A stretch of DNA of 42,578 nucleotides. Source: Spartobacteria bacterium AMD-G4. GTDB taxonomy: Bacteria > Verrucomicrobiota > Verrucomicrobiia > Chthoniobacterales > Terrimicrobiaceae. The translations under genes were made by a program, and so were the position numbers. The notes beneath the pieces are model-generated. The model did no database searches. It saw nothing but the letters and a program-made list of their open reading frames with translations, and was not told where the DNA came from. Numbering within the stretch: the stretch's first letter is position 1; each line of letters begins with the position of its first letter. This document shows, piece after piece, positions 24,833-32,257 of the stretch. The stretch covers positions 1-42,578 of the forward strand of contig NEUK01000068.1 of assembly GCA_002290555.1 (NCBI GenBank), written 5' to 3'.

Positions 24833-25231
24833 ATGTTCCAGACCACGCCGAGCGCACCGCCAGAGGGGAGGCATGTCCTCGCCGAGCTGACTGGCTGCTC
24901 GGCTGTGGTCTTGAACGATCCCGCCGGGTTGGAAAAATGCTTCCGCCGCTGCGCCGAAGAGGGCGGGGCCACACTGGTCTCGTCGCATTTCCATCACTTC
25001 TCACCGCAAGGGGTGAGCGGCGTGGTGGTCATCGCGGAAAGCCACGTCACCGTCCACACCTGGCCCGAGCATGGCTACGCGGCGGTGGACGTTTTTACCT
25101 GCGGTTGCCCGGAAACCGCCGAGGCGGTCATGGGACTGATCATCGCCTCCCTTCACGCAGAAACCGTCCACCGGACCTCGTTTGAGCGCGGGCCTTACTC
25201 CGTCCCGCAGAGAATTCCCGCATTCACATGA
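24833..25231 (+). CDS. speD: S-adenosylmethionine decarboxylase proenzyme (prokaryotic SpeD)
   Basis: A 132-residue SpeD of the short, single-domain class. The self-cleavage site is Glu69-Ser70 in AESHVTVHTWPEHGYA; Ser70 would become the pyruvoyl group after cleavage. HTWPE and the Cys in VFTCG are the other catalytic signatures. It makes decarboxylated AdoMet, the aminopropyl donor for spermidine-type synthases. The donor-making enzyme is in the same transcription unit as the membrane aminopropyltransferase (18300-19982), which argues for a dedicated polyamine step. Its stop overlaps the ATPase start by 4 bp. Confidence 0.95.
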   Translation: MFQTTPSAPPEGRHVLAELTGCSAVVLNDPAGLEKCFRRCAEEGGATLVSSHFHHFSPQGVSGVVVIAESHVTVHTWPEHGYAAVDVFTCGCPETAEAVMGLIIASLHAETVHRTSFERGPYSVPQRIPAFT

Positions 25232-26523
25232 TAGACAGTCTTGCCGATCGATCCTCCGCCAGTGTTCCCGCGCTCCGCAAATCCTTGGTCACCGAACACG
25301 GCTGCGAGGCTCTGGAGCTCGACTACGAACTCAAGCTCGTGCTTTTCCTCACCGCCCGCATCGACGGCGAGACGAACCACGCAGAAAAGGAATTCGGTGC
25401 AGCCGTGGCAAGCAAAATCGAGTGGTCCGCCGCACACGAGCGGTTGTTGGAAGCCCGCGTCTTCGCCCAGCCGAATTACGATTTGTCCGCGCTGCGGTTC
25501 GGCAAACAACATGCGGCGTGGGGAGAGCAATTGTTCCGCGTCGCTGCCGGCATGGTCTTGGCCGATGGTTCGATCCATTCCGACGAGCGCCTGTTTCTCA
25601 CCAATCTAACCTATCAACTTCTCAACGGCGACACCGCCCGCGCGGAGCAGATCCTCACCCGGCTGGAATCCGGGGAAGAGGAGCCAGTCAAACCGACGCC
25701 GGTGAAAATGCCAAAGGAGGACCTCGAAACCTGCATCGCCGAACTCACCAAGCTGGCCGGACTCGCCAACGTGAAGGCCGAGATTGAAAGCCTCGTCCGC
25801 TTTCTGGAAATCAACAAGGCCCGCCAACAGCACGACCTCAAGGGCGCGGCAATGTCGCTGCACATGGTATTTTCCGGCAATCCGGGCACCGGAAAAACCA
25901 CCGTCGCCCGCATCGTGTCCCGGATCTTTTCCGCGCTCGGTGTTTTGGAAAACGGCCACCTCGTCGAGACCGACCGACTCGGCCTCGTCGGCCAATACAT
26001 CGGCCACACCGCGAAAAAAACAGACGATCTGGTGAACCAGTCGCTCGACGGCGTGCTGTTTGTGGACGAGGCCTACGCGCTCGTCTCCGGCGGAGAAAAC
26101 GATTTCGGCCGCGAGGCCATCGACACGCTGGTGAAGCGCATGGAGGACTTCCGCGAGCGACTGATCGTGATCGTCGCTGGCTATCCGGACGACATGAAAC
26201 GCTTCATCGACACCAACCCCGGCTTGCAGTCGCGATTCACGATCCACCTGAATTTCGAGGACTACACCGCACCGGAGCTGGTCTCGATTTTCAAAGGCTT
26301 CTGCGAGAAAAACCAATACACGCTCGCTCCGGAGGCGGAAGCCGCGCTGGAAGCCCGCACCGCCGCCGAGCTCAAAGCCGCCGGCCGCGGATTCGGCAAC
26401 GGCCGCCACATGCGGAATCTTTTCGAAAAGGCCATCCGCAAGCACGCCGTCCGGCTTTGCATGCGCAAGCGCGAGTGGACCAAGGAGGAGCTCAGCCAGC
26501 TCAACACCGAGGATCTCAGCTAG
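25228..26523 (+). CDS. AAA+ ATPase (CbbX/SpoVK type) with TerB-like N-terminal domain
   Basis: A 431-residue protein. Residues 30-130 resemble a TerB-type helical domain, ending in VLADGSIHSDERLFLTNL (residues 110-127), the acidic TerB signature of tellurite-resistance systems. Residues 165-415 are a CbbX/SpoVK-like AAA+ module: Walker A GNPGTGKTT with Lys223, pore-loop-like GLVGQYIGHTAKKT, Walker B LFVDEAYAL with Asp280-Glu281, VIVAGYPDDM, sensor region NPGLQSRF, and the second-region Arg in GNGRHMRNLFEKAI. Such ATPases remodel protein complexes. The likely client in this context is PspA polymers or the channel, but that is inference. Its ATG overlaps the speD stop; it closes the nine-gene unit. 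Confidence 0.88.
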   Translation: MIDSLADRSSASVPALRKSLVTEHGCEALELDYELKLVLFLTARIDGETNHAEKEFGAAVASKIEWSAAHERLLEARVFAQPNYDLSALRFGKQHAAWGEQLFRVAAGMVLADGSIHSDERLFLTNLTYQLLNGDTARAEQILTRLESGEEEPVKPTPVKMPKEDLETCIAELTKLAGLANVKAEIESLVRFLEINKARQQHDLKGAAMSLHMVFSGNPGTGKTTVARIVSRIFSALGVLENGHLVETDRLGLVGQYIGHTAKKTDDLVNQSLDGVLFVDEAYALVSGGENDFGREAIDTLVKRMEDFRERLIVIVAGYPDDMKRFIDTNPGLQSRFTIHLNFEDYTAPELVSIFKGFCEKNQYTLAPEAEAALEARTAAELKAAGRGFGNGRHMRNLFEKAIRKHAVRLCMRKREWTKEELSQLNTEDLS

Positions 26524-26554
26524 GCTAACTGCCGCATGCGCCTGAGGTGCCTTG

Positions 26555-26629
26555 ATTGGATGGGCCCACGGGGATTGCGCCCCGCGAGCCTTCCATACCA
26601 CCGGACATGCGGTTTTCCGCATCCGGCGG
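26555..26629 (-). mobile_element. Group II intron 3' end (domains V and VI), truncated
   Basis: On the minus strand, 26629-26598 folds as domain V: CCGCCGGA pairs with TCCGGTGG, a two-base TG bulge, then TGCGG/CCGCA closed by an AAAA loop. The catalytic triad position reads CGC with a G-U wobble, as in group IIC introns. Next, 26595-26555 folds as a domain VI hairpin: an 11-bp stem with wobbles (GGCTCGCGGGG / CCCCGTGGGCC), a CA bulge, then TGGA/TCCA. The sequence ends AT with the bulged A seven bases from the end, fitting a branch point. No maturase gene or upstream domains are seen, so only the 3' end remains. Confidence 0.5.
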
Positions 26630-26732
26630 TTGAACCGGCAGTGGTCAGCATTTCTCTGCTTCCGCCTCCGCCAAGGTCCATGCCAGGATGAACCCATATT
26701 GATGAAGACGCTTGTTGGATAGGGCCTCCAGA

Positions 26733-26755
26733 CAAGGGGTCAGCCAAGGGGTCAG
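26733..26755. repeat. Tandem direct repeat CAAGGGGTCAG
   Basis: Two perfect 11-base copies (26733-26743 and 26745-26755) one base apart. The second contains the stop codon of the transposase remnant. Similar GGGGTCAG motifs often flank REP-associated transposase genes. Confidence 0.6.
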
Positions 26756-26973
26756 TCCCGCGTATTATCGCTTTTTACACGGGTTGCCCACACTGCCCTC
26801 CACAGAGTCTGAGGAAATTCCGCGTTCCATTCCCTCGCGATCCACGCCATCGTCATCGTTGTGCTCCGCCTCAGTTCTCCGGCCAGAAGCACCTTGTAGG
26901 GAGGCCATCGCGCCGACCGGACTTGCTCAACAAATCGACGGCATCGAGCATCTGAGCCTAAGCAGGCCCGTTG
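26752..26973 (-). pseudogene. C-terminal remnant of a transposase (RAYT-like), in frame after leuA
   Basis: Seventy-three open codons follow the leuA stop in the same frame and end TGA at 26752-26754. The peptide includes VLLAGELRRSTTMTMAWIAR, which resembles the C-terminal helix-turn-helix of RAYT-type transposases (LRRxTTMTLxWIAxRL), and ends VKSDNTRD. There is no start codon and no catalytic part. Since the stop lies within a GGGGTCAG repeat typical of RAYT flanks, I read it as the tail of a decayed element that landed directly after leuA. Confidence 0.45.
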
Positions 26974-28635
26974 TCAGGCTAGGGCCCGGTTCAGGGCGCT
27001 GATGATGGCGTGGATGGATGCGAGTTCGATGTTGGTGTCGCTGCCGACGCCGAAGAAGGTGCGGGCGGCGGCAGTTTTGATTTCGATGTAGCTCACGGCG
27101 CGGGCATCGGCTCCGGCGCCGAGCGAGTGTTCGGAATAGCTTTGGATTTCGAAAGGCGGGAGGTTTGTTTGGCTGAGGGCGTGGACGAAGGCAGCGATCG
27201 GGCCATTGCCGGAACCGCAGACTGTGACAGGTTGCCCTTGGAGGATGATGTCGGCTTCGATGGTGACCTGCTCGCTGCGCTCGATGGCCCGGAATTCGCG
27301 CAGGATCACGGCACCTTCACGCAGGACATATGTTTTCAGGAAAAGCCCGTGGATTTCTTCTGCTTCGAGTTCAGTGCCTTTTTCATCCGAGACAGCATTG
27401 ACGATGCGGCCGAGTTCTTTTTGGAGAGACTTGGGAAGCTGGTAGCCGAATTCCGTTTCGAGGACGTAAGCGACGCCGCCTTTGCCGGACTGGGAATTGA
27501 TGCGGATGATTGCTTTGTAGCTGCGGCCGATATCGGCGGGGTCGATCGGAATATAGAGGGTATCCCACGGCTTGCCCTCGGCTTGGCGCGCCCAGGATTT
27601 TTTAATGGCATCCTGATGCGAGCCGCTGAAGGCCGTGAAAGCGAGGTCGCCGGCGTAGGGATGGCGGGGATGAACCTCCATGCGGGTGCAACGCTCGTAA
27701 ACATCGCGGATCGCGTTGAGGCGGCTGAGGTCGAGATGGGGATGAATGCCGTGTGTGTAGAGATTCAGCGCGACCGTGACGATATCGAGGTTGCCGGTGC
27801 GCTCGCCGACTCCGAAGAGTGTGCCCTCCACGCGGTCGGCTCCTGCGAGGAGTCCCAACTCGGTGGCGGCGGTGCCGGTGCCGCGGTCGTTGTGCGTGTG
27901 GAGCGAAAGCGTGGTGAGATGGCGGCGGGTCAGGTGGCGGGACATCCACTCGATCTGGTCGGCGTGGATATTCGGCGTCGCGTATTCGACCGTGGCCGGG
28001 AGGTTGAGGATGATTTTGTTTTCCGGTGTCGGCTGCCAGACATCGGTCACGGCCTCGGAAATCTGGAGGGCGAAATCGAGTTCCGTGCTCGTGAAGCTTT
28101 CCGGCGAGTATTCGAGTCGGATGCGCGAGCCTTCGGCGACGAGCGGCTCCATTTTCTCCTTTAAAAACGAAACCGCATGCGTGGCGATGGAGACGATCTG
28201 CTCTCGGGTCGAGTTGAAGACATATTCGCGCTGCTTCGGCGAGGTCGAATTGTAGAGGTGGAAAATGATGTTCCGCGCTCCGCGCAGCGCCTCCAGCGAG
28301 CGAACGATGAGATCCTCACGGCACTGGCAGAGGATTTGAATCGAGACATCGTACGGGATCAGATTCTCCTCGATGAGACGGCGGCAAAAATCGAATTCGA
28401 TCTGCGAAGCGGATGGAAAGCCGATTTCGATCTCCTTGAAACCTATACCGACGAGCATTTCGAAATACTCGAGTTTTTCCTCCACGCTCATGGGTTGCGC
28501 GAGCGCCTGGTTACCGTCGCGAAGATCTACGCTGCACCAAACGGGAGCGGAGTTCAGAGTGCGGTTCGGCCACTGGCGGTCGGGAAGATCGACTGACGGA
28601 AAGGGCCGGTATTTGGTGACAGGCGGCTGTTGCAT
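26974..28635 (-). CDS. leuA: 2-isopropylmalate synthase (long LeuA type)
   Basis: A 553-residue enzyme condensing acetyl-CoA with 2-oxoisovalerate, the first committed step of leucine synthesis. The catalytic TIM barrel contains SVDLRDGNQAL, HLYNSTSP and LSLHTHNDRGTGTAATELG with the metal-binding HxH, and GNLDIVTVALNLY. The C-terminal regulatory domain (about residues 430-553) carries the allosteric leucine site region GSGNGPIAAFVHAL and SYSEHSLGAGADARAVSYIE. This is the long class found in actinobacteria and many environmental bacteria. The ATG at 28635 is preferred to an in-frame TTG 48 bases upstream. It is the last gene of the operon from deoC, 54 bases after the phosphatase gene. Confidence 0.95.
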   Translation of the reverse strand: MQQPPVTKYRPFPSVDLPDRQWPNRTLNSAPVWCSVDLRDGNQALAQPMSVEEKLEYFEMLVGIGFKEIEIGFPSASQIEFDFCRRLIEENLIPYDVSIQILCQCREDLIVRSLEALRGARNIIFHLYNSTSPKQREYVFNSTREQIVSIATHAVSFLKEKMEPLVAEGSRIRLEYSPESFTSTELDFALQISEAVTDVWQPTPENKIILNLPATVEYATPNIHADQIEWMSRHLTRRHLTTLSLHTHNDRGTGTAATELGLLAGADRVEGTLFGVGERTGNLDIVTVALNLYTHGIHPHLDLSRLNAIRDVYERCTRMEVHPRHPYAGDLAFTAFSGSHQDAIKKSWARQAEGKPWDTLYIPIDPADIGRSYKAIIRINSQSGKGGVAYVLETEFGYQLPKSLQKELGRIVNAVSDEKGTELEAEEIHGLFLKTYVLREGAVILREFRAIERSEQVTIEADIILQGQPVTVCGSGNGPIAAFVHALSQTNLPPFEIQSYSEHSLGAGADARAVSYIEIKTAAARTFFGVGSDTNIELASIHAIISALNRALA

Positions 28636-28689
28636 GGAGTGCGGCAGAGTAGCACCGCCAAAGCCGGTGCGCCAAGTTTTCAAAAGAAA

Positions 28690-29511
28690 CTACCCGGCAA
28701 TATCCACCACCATCGCAGTCGCATTGTCGCGACCGGAGGCTGCGATTGCCTCGCGAACGAGTGCCGGTGCGGCCTCGCGGGGGGTATTGCGCAGGATTTC
28801 TTCGATGCGACTATCGAAGAGTCCATCGGTCACACCATCCGTGCAGAGCAGGAAGCGGTCGCCTGGCTCGAGTCCCACGGCTCCGGCTTGGGGTTCGATC
28901 TGTTGCGGGTCCGCGCCGAGGACTTTTTGCAGGATATTTCGCCGGGGATGGTTTTTCGCCTCGCGCTCGTTGATTTGGCCATTTCGAAAAAGCCAGCCGA
29001 CATAGGTGTCATCGTCGGTGATCTGTTTCATGCCGCCTGCCGCCGGCAGGAAGTAAATGCGACTATCGCCAACATGGGCGAAATACATCCAGCCAGGTGT
29101 GAACCAACAAAGGCTCAGCGTGGCACCCATGCCCCGGCATTCGTCATAACAGGAACCGAGATAGAGAAGCGCTCCATGGATTTCGACAAAGACCTCCTGA
29201 AGCACATCGCGGAATCCGCTGGAAATGCCCGAAGCTCCTTGTGCGAAGACAGGAGGCAGGAGTTTCGTGATTTTTTCCACGGCGATCTTGCTCGCAAACT
29301 CGCCAGCCATTGCCCCGCCCATTCCATCGCTCACCGCGAACACAAAATCGGATTTAGCGACTTCCGCATCGCCGGTTTTTCCCAGCAACTGGACGCCCTG
29401 CGAATCAACGAGGAGCCCGAGGAACGAGTCCTCGTTATTTTTGCGAACTTTCCCGCAGTCGGTATGCCCCGACCATACGAGGCCTTTCATCGAGGGGACG
29501 CTTTCTCTCAT
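28690..29511 (-). CDS. PP2C-family serine/threonine phosphatase
   Basis: A 273-residue PPM/PP2C phosphatase, metal dependent and cytosolic. Conserved motifs in order: SGHTDCGKVRKNNEDSF, FAVSDGMGGAMAGEFAS, AHVGDSRIYFL, FLLCTDGVTDGLFDS, and GRDNATAMVV, supplying the metal-binding Asp residues. No transmembrane or sensor domain is attached. The start at 29511 makes an ATGA overlap with the kinase-like gene upstream, with GGAG in front; MKGLVW at 29490 is an alternative. A phosphatase translated with a kinase-like protein suggests an on/off signalling pair. Confidence 0.92.
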   Translation of the reverse strand: MRESVPSMKGLVWSGHTDCGKVRKNNEDSFLGLLVDSQGVQLLGKTGDAEVAKSDFVFAVSDGMGGAMAGEFASKIAVEKITKLLPPVFAQGASGISSGFRDVLQEVFVEIHGALLYLGSCYDECRGMGATLSLCWFTPGWMYFAHVGDSRIYFLPAAGGMKQITDDDTYVGWLFRNGQINEREAKNHPRRNILQKVLGADPQQIEPQAGAVGLEPGDRFLLCTDGVTDGLFDSRIEEILRNTPREAAPALVREAIAASGRDNATAMVVDIAG

Positions 29512-29891
29512 TCTCCAGGCTCCAGAATCGTCGCAAATTCAAAATCAATCAGGCAAAATCGTCCATCGACCTGACGGTAGGTGACATTCCGTATGTCGGC
29601 ATCGTCGTGACGCACGCCGTAGGGCTCGAGTTCGGCGAAGAGCTCGCGGCAGCGCGCCTCATCCAAATGGTCCACGCGTGTGCCGCAATTCGTCGTTACG
29701 ATTTTCAGCTCCTCGGCATCGCTCTCCACGAGCCTGGGAACGAATGGGCAGGCCTTCTTTTCGAGGTAGCGCAATACCTTCACCTCGTTTGCGAAGCGCT
29801 CCTCCGCTTTGGGGCCGCGAAATTGTTTATAGACCTTGCCGTCGTAGCCTATGCGCACGGTGGCGCGAAGAGTGTCTTTGACCTGTTGCAT
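29508..29891 (-). CDS. Minimal protein kinase-like protein
   Basis: Only 127 residues, about half of a kinase domain, yet key kinase positions appear in the right order: Lys22 in KVYKQF (ATP-binding lysine), Glu36 in FANEVKVL (helix-C glutamate), His95-Asp96-Asp97 and Asn102 in RHDDADIRN (the HRDxxxxN catalytic loop) and Asp116-Phe117-Glu118 (DFG-like). A glycine-rich loop is not obvious and the activation/substrate lobe is missing. It resembles tiny RIO/Kdo/aminoglycoside-kinase-like proteins. It overlaps the short aldehyde dehydrogenase gene by one base and the PP2C gene by four. Activity is plausible but unproven. Confidence 0.65.
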   Translation of the reverse strand: MQQVKDTLRATVRIGYDGKVYKQFRGPKAEERFANEVKVLRYLEKKACPFVPRLVESDAEELKIVTTNCGTRVDHLDEARCRELFAELEPYGVRHDDADIRNVTYRQVDGRFCLIDFEFATILEPGE

Positions 29892-30757
29892 CAGTTGCCG
29901 ATGGGGTGCCAGACGGTTTTGGATTCCACAAAGGAACGAATTTTATCGAGTCCTTGGGCGCTTTCAGAATGCCAGTCGATAGTTTTTTCCTCATCGAGAA
30001 AAACCGTCCGTTTCACACTTTCGGCGCAGCCTTTTTGAATTTCCGTCCGACCGGCCTTGCCAACGCACGCATAGACCGCACGGATGTGTTCGTGCGTGGC
30101 CATCGTGGGCAGAATGTCCGCACGCGCACCGGTGAGAATATTGACCACTCCTGCGGGAAGGTCGCTCACGGCAAGCATTTCTCCGAGCAGAATCGATGAA
30201 TACGGGCGCGCGTGAGAGGTAAGTGCGACGACCGCGTTGCCGCTTGTGATGGCAGGCAGGATCATCGAGAGGAGTCCGAGCAGCGAGGATTCTTCGGGAG
30301 CAATGATGCCAACAATTCCCATGGGCTCGGTGACTGTGAAATTGAAATGCGAACTCGCAACGGGATTCACGCTGCCGAGCAGGGGTCCGTATTTATCCGT
30401 CCATCCCGCATAGTGAACGATGCGGTCGATGGCTGTTTGAACCTCGCTCTCCGCGGCCGGGCGGTCGGGTTGCGTGGTCATGATGGCACGGACCAATTCC
30501 TCCGCGCGCGGCTCGATCATTTCGGCGAGCCTGTAGAGGATTTGCCCCCGATTATAGGCGCTGCGGGCGGACCAGGAGGAAAAAGCCTTCGCTGCGGCCT
30601 CGACCGCGTTGCGGAGATCCTTGCGCGTGCAGAGCGGGATGTTTGCAAAGAATTCACCGGATGAATCCTGAAGCGGATACACGCGCCCGCTCTCGGAACG
30701 GATGAATGCTCCGCCGACGAGGCATTTGGGAGTTTTTGTGATGGGAAGACGATTCAT
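29891..30757 (-). CDS. Short aldehyde dehydrogenase-like protein lacking the catalytic half
   Basis: A 288-residue relative of the aldehyde dehydrogenase N-terminal (NAD-binding) region. FSSWSARSAYNRGQILYRLA and TVTEPMGIVGIIAPEES align with a normal enzyme, but the usual PWNFP is changed to APEES. The protein ends before the catalytic Cys, and the usual LELGGK glutamate region is replaced (KRTVFLDEEKTIDW). The frame is intact and the ending tidy, so it looks like a maintained non-catalytic partner rather than a pseudogene. It follows the full-length enzyme by 18 bases. It may form a mixed oligomer or a regulatory subunit. Confidence 0.75.
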   Translation of the reverse strand: MNRLPITKTPKCLVGGAFIRSESGRVYPLQDSSGEFFANIPLCTRKDLRNAVEAAAKAFSSWSARSAYNRGQILYRLAEMIEPRAEELVRAIMTTQPDRPAAESEVQTAIDRIVHYAGWTDKYGPLLGSVNPVASSHFNFTVTEPMGIVGIIAPEESSLLGLLSMILPAITSGNAVVALTSHARPYSSILLGEMLAVSDLPAGVVNILTGARADILPTMATHEHIRAVYACVGKAGRTEIQKGCAESVKRTVFLDEEKTIDWHSESAQGLDKIRSFVESKTVWHPIGN

Positions 30758-30775
30758 GGAATTTTGTGAGGGGTG

Positions 30776-32254
30776 TCAGGCGAGTTTTGCGTAGTCCAGC
30801 AGGCCCTGTTTTCCCCCCTCGCGCCCGAAGCCGGACTCCTTGAACCCACCGAAGGGCGAGGCGGGGTCGAATTTGTTGTAGGTGTTGGCCCAAACGACGC
30901 CGGCCTTGAGTTCGGCCGACATCTTTAAAATCCGAGACCCCTTGTCGGTCCATACGCCCGCGCTGAGGCCATAGGGAGTATTGTTCGCTTTCTCGATCGC
31001 CTCCTCAGGCGTGCGAAAAGTGAGAATCGAAAGGACCGGCCCGAAGATTTCCTCCTGCGCGATGCGGTGGCTCGAGGAAACACCGGAAAAAAGGGTGGGC
31101 GCAAAGTAGAATCCTTTTTTCGGAAGGCGGCATTCCGTTTGAAAAATCTCAGCCCCTTGGCGGATACCACCCTGAACGAGGTCGCGGATTTTCTGGAGTT
31201 GGGCGAGCGAGTTGATGGCACCGATATCGGTGTTTTTGTCGAGGGGATCGCCAACGCGAAGGTGGCGCATGCGGAGCTTGAGCTTGTGCAGTATCTCGGA
31301 GGCGATGGATTCCTGGACAAGCAGGCGGGCCCCAGCACAGCAGACATGGCCTTGATTGAAGAAAATGCCATTCACGATGCCCTCGACGGCCTGGTCAATC
31401 GGAGCATCCTCAAAAACAATATTCGCTGCCTTGCCGCCGAGTTCCAGCGTGAGGCGTTTGTCTGAGCCGGCGAGTTCGCGCTGGATCCATTTGCCGACGG
31501 CCGTTGATCCAGTGAATGCAATCTTGGCCGCTGCGGGATGGCCCACGATGGCCGCGCCGGTCTCACGCGCACCTGTGACGATATTCACCACCCCCGGTGG
31601 CAGAGCGGCGTCCTGCAGGATGGATGCGAATTTCATGGCCGTCACGGAAGTCGTTTCCGCAGGCTTGATGACGACGGTATTTCCCGTGGCGAGCGCCGGG
31701 GCGATTTTCCACGCCATCATCAGGAGGGGAAAGTTCCAAGGAATGATCTGGCCCGCCACGCCGAGTGGTTCCAGGCGGCGGCCCGGCATGGCGCAGTCGA
31801 GCTTGTCCGCCCAGCCGGCATGGTAGAAGAAATGCGCGGCGGACATCGGCAAATCGAAGTCCCGCGACTCGCGGATCGGCTTGCCTCCATCGATCGTCTC
31901 CGCCACAGCAAACTCGCGCGCCCGGTCCTGAAGAAGGCGGGCTATGCGGTAGAGATATTTTCCCCGCTCCGCACCGGGAGTCTTGCTCCACTTGGGAAAT
32001 GCCGCCGTTGCGGCCTCGAAGGCGGCATTCACATCGGAGTCGCCGGCATGAGCGATCTCCGAAACTTTCGCCTCGTTTCGCGGGCTGATGCTGTCGAAAT
32101 ACTTTTTCGACTTTGGCGCGGTAAATTTCCCGTTGATGAAAAGCTGGTAGCGGGGCGCGATATTCGGGTCCGCTGTTTCCGGGGCCGGGTCGAATTCCCA
32201 GAGGTCGCCGAAGAGGAGCTCTCGGGCGGGATTGTTCGGTCGTTTGGCAGGCAT
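30776..32254 (-). CDS. Aldehyde dehydrogenase (NAD-dependent)
   Basis: A 492-residue full aldehyde dehydrogenase. NAD-binding PWNFPLLMMAWKIAPALATG, the FTGSTAVGK glycine motif, the general-base Glu in LELGGKAAN, the nucleophile Cys305 in FFNQGHVCCAG and the C-terminal SPFGGFKESGFGREGG are all present. It would oxidise an aldehyde to the acid with NAD. Immediately after deoC (3-base gap), it probably takes acetaldehyde or glyceraldehyde 3-phosphate derived from deoxyribose 5-phosphate cleavage. The substrate is inferred from context only. Confidence 0.9.
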   Translation of the reverse strand: MPAKRPNNPARELLFGDLWEFDPAPETADPNIAPRYQLFINGKFTAPKSKKYFDSISPRNEAKVSEIAHAGDSDVNAAFEAATAAFPKWSKTPGAERGKYLYRIARLLQDRAREFAVAETIDGGKPIRESRDFDLPMSAAHFFYHAGWADKLDCAMPGRRLEPLGVAGQIIPWNFPLLMMAWKIAPALATGNTVVIKPAETTSVTAMKFASILQDAALPPGVVNIVTGARETGAAIVGHPAAAKIAFTGSTAVGKWIQRELAGSDKRLTLELGGKAANIVFEDAPIDQAVEGIVNGIFFNQGHVCCAGARLLVQESIASEILHKLKLRMRHLRVGDPLDKNTDIGAINSLAQLQKIRDLVQGGIRQGAEIFQTECRLPKKGFYFAPTLFSGVSSSHRIAQEEIFGPVLSILTFRTPEEAIEKANNTPYGLSAGVWTDKGSRILKMSAELKAGVVWANTYNKFDPASPFGGFKESGFGREGGKQGLLDYAKLA

Positions 32255-32257
32255 GGT

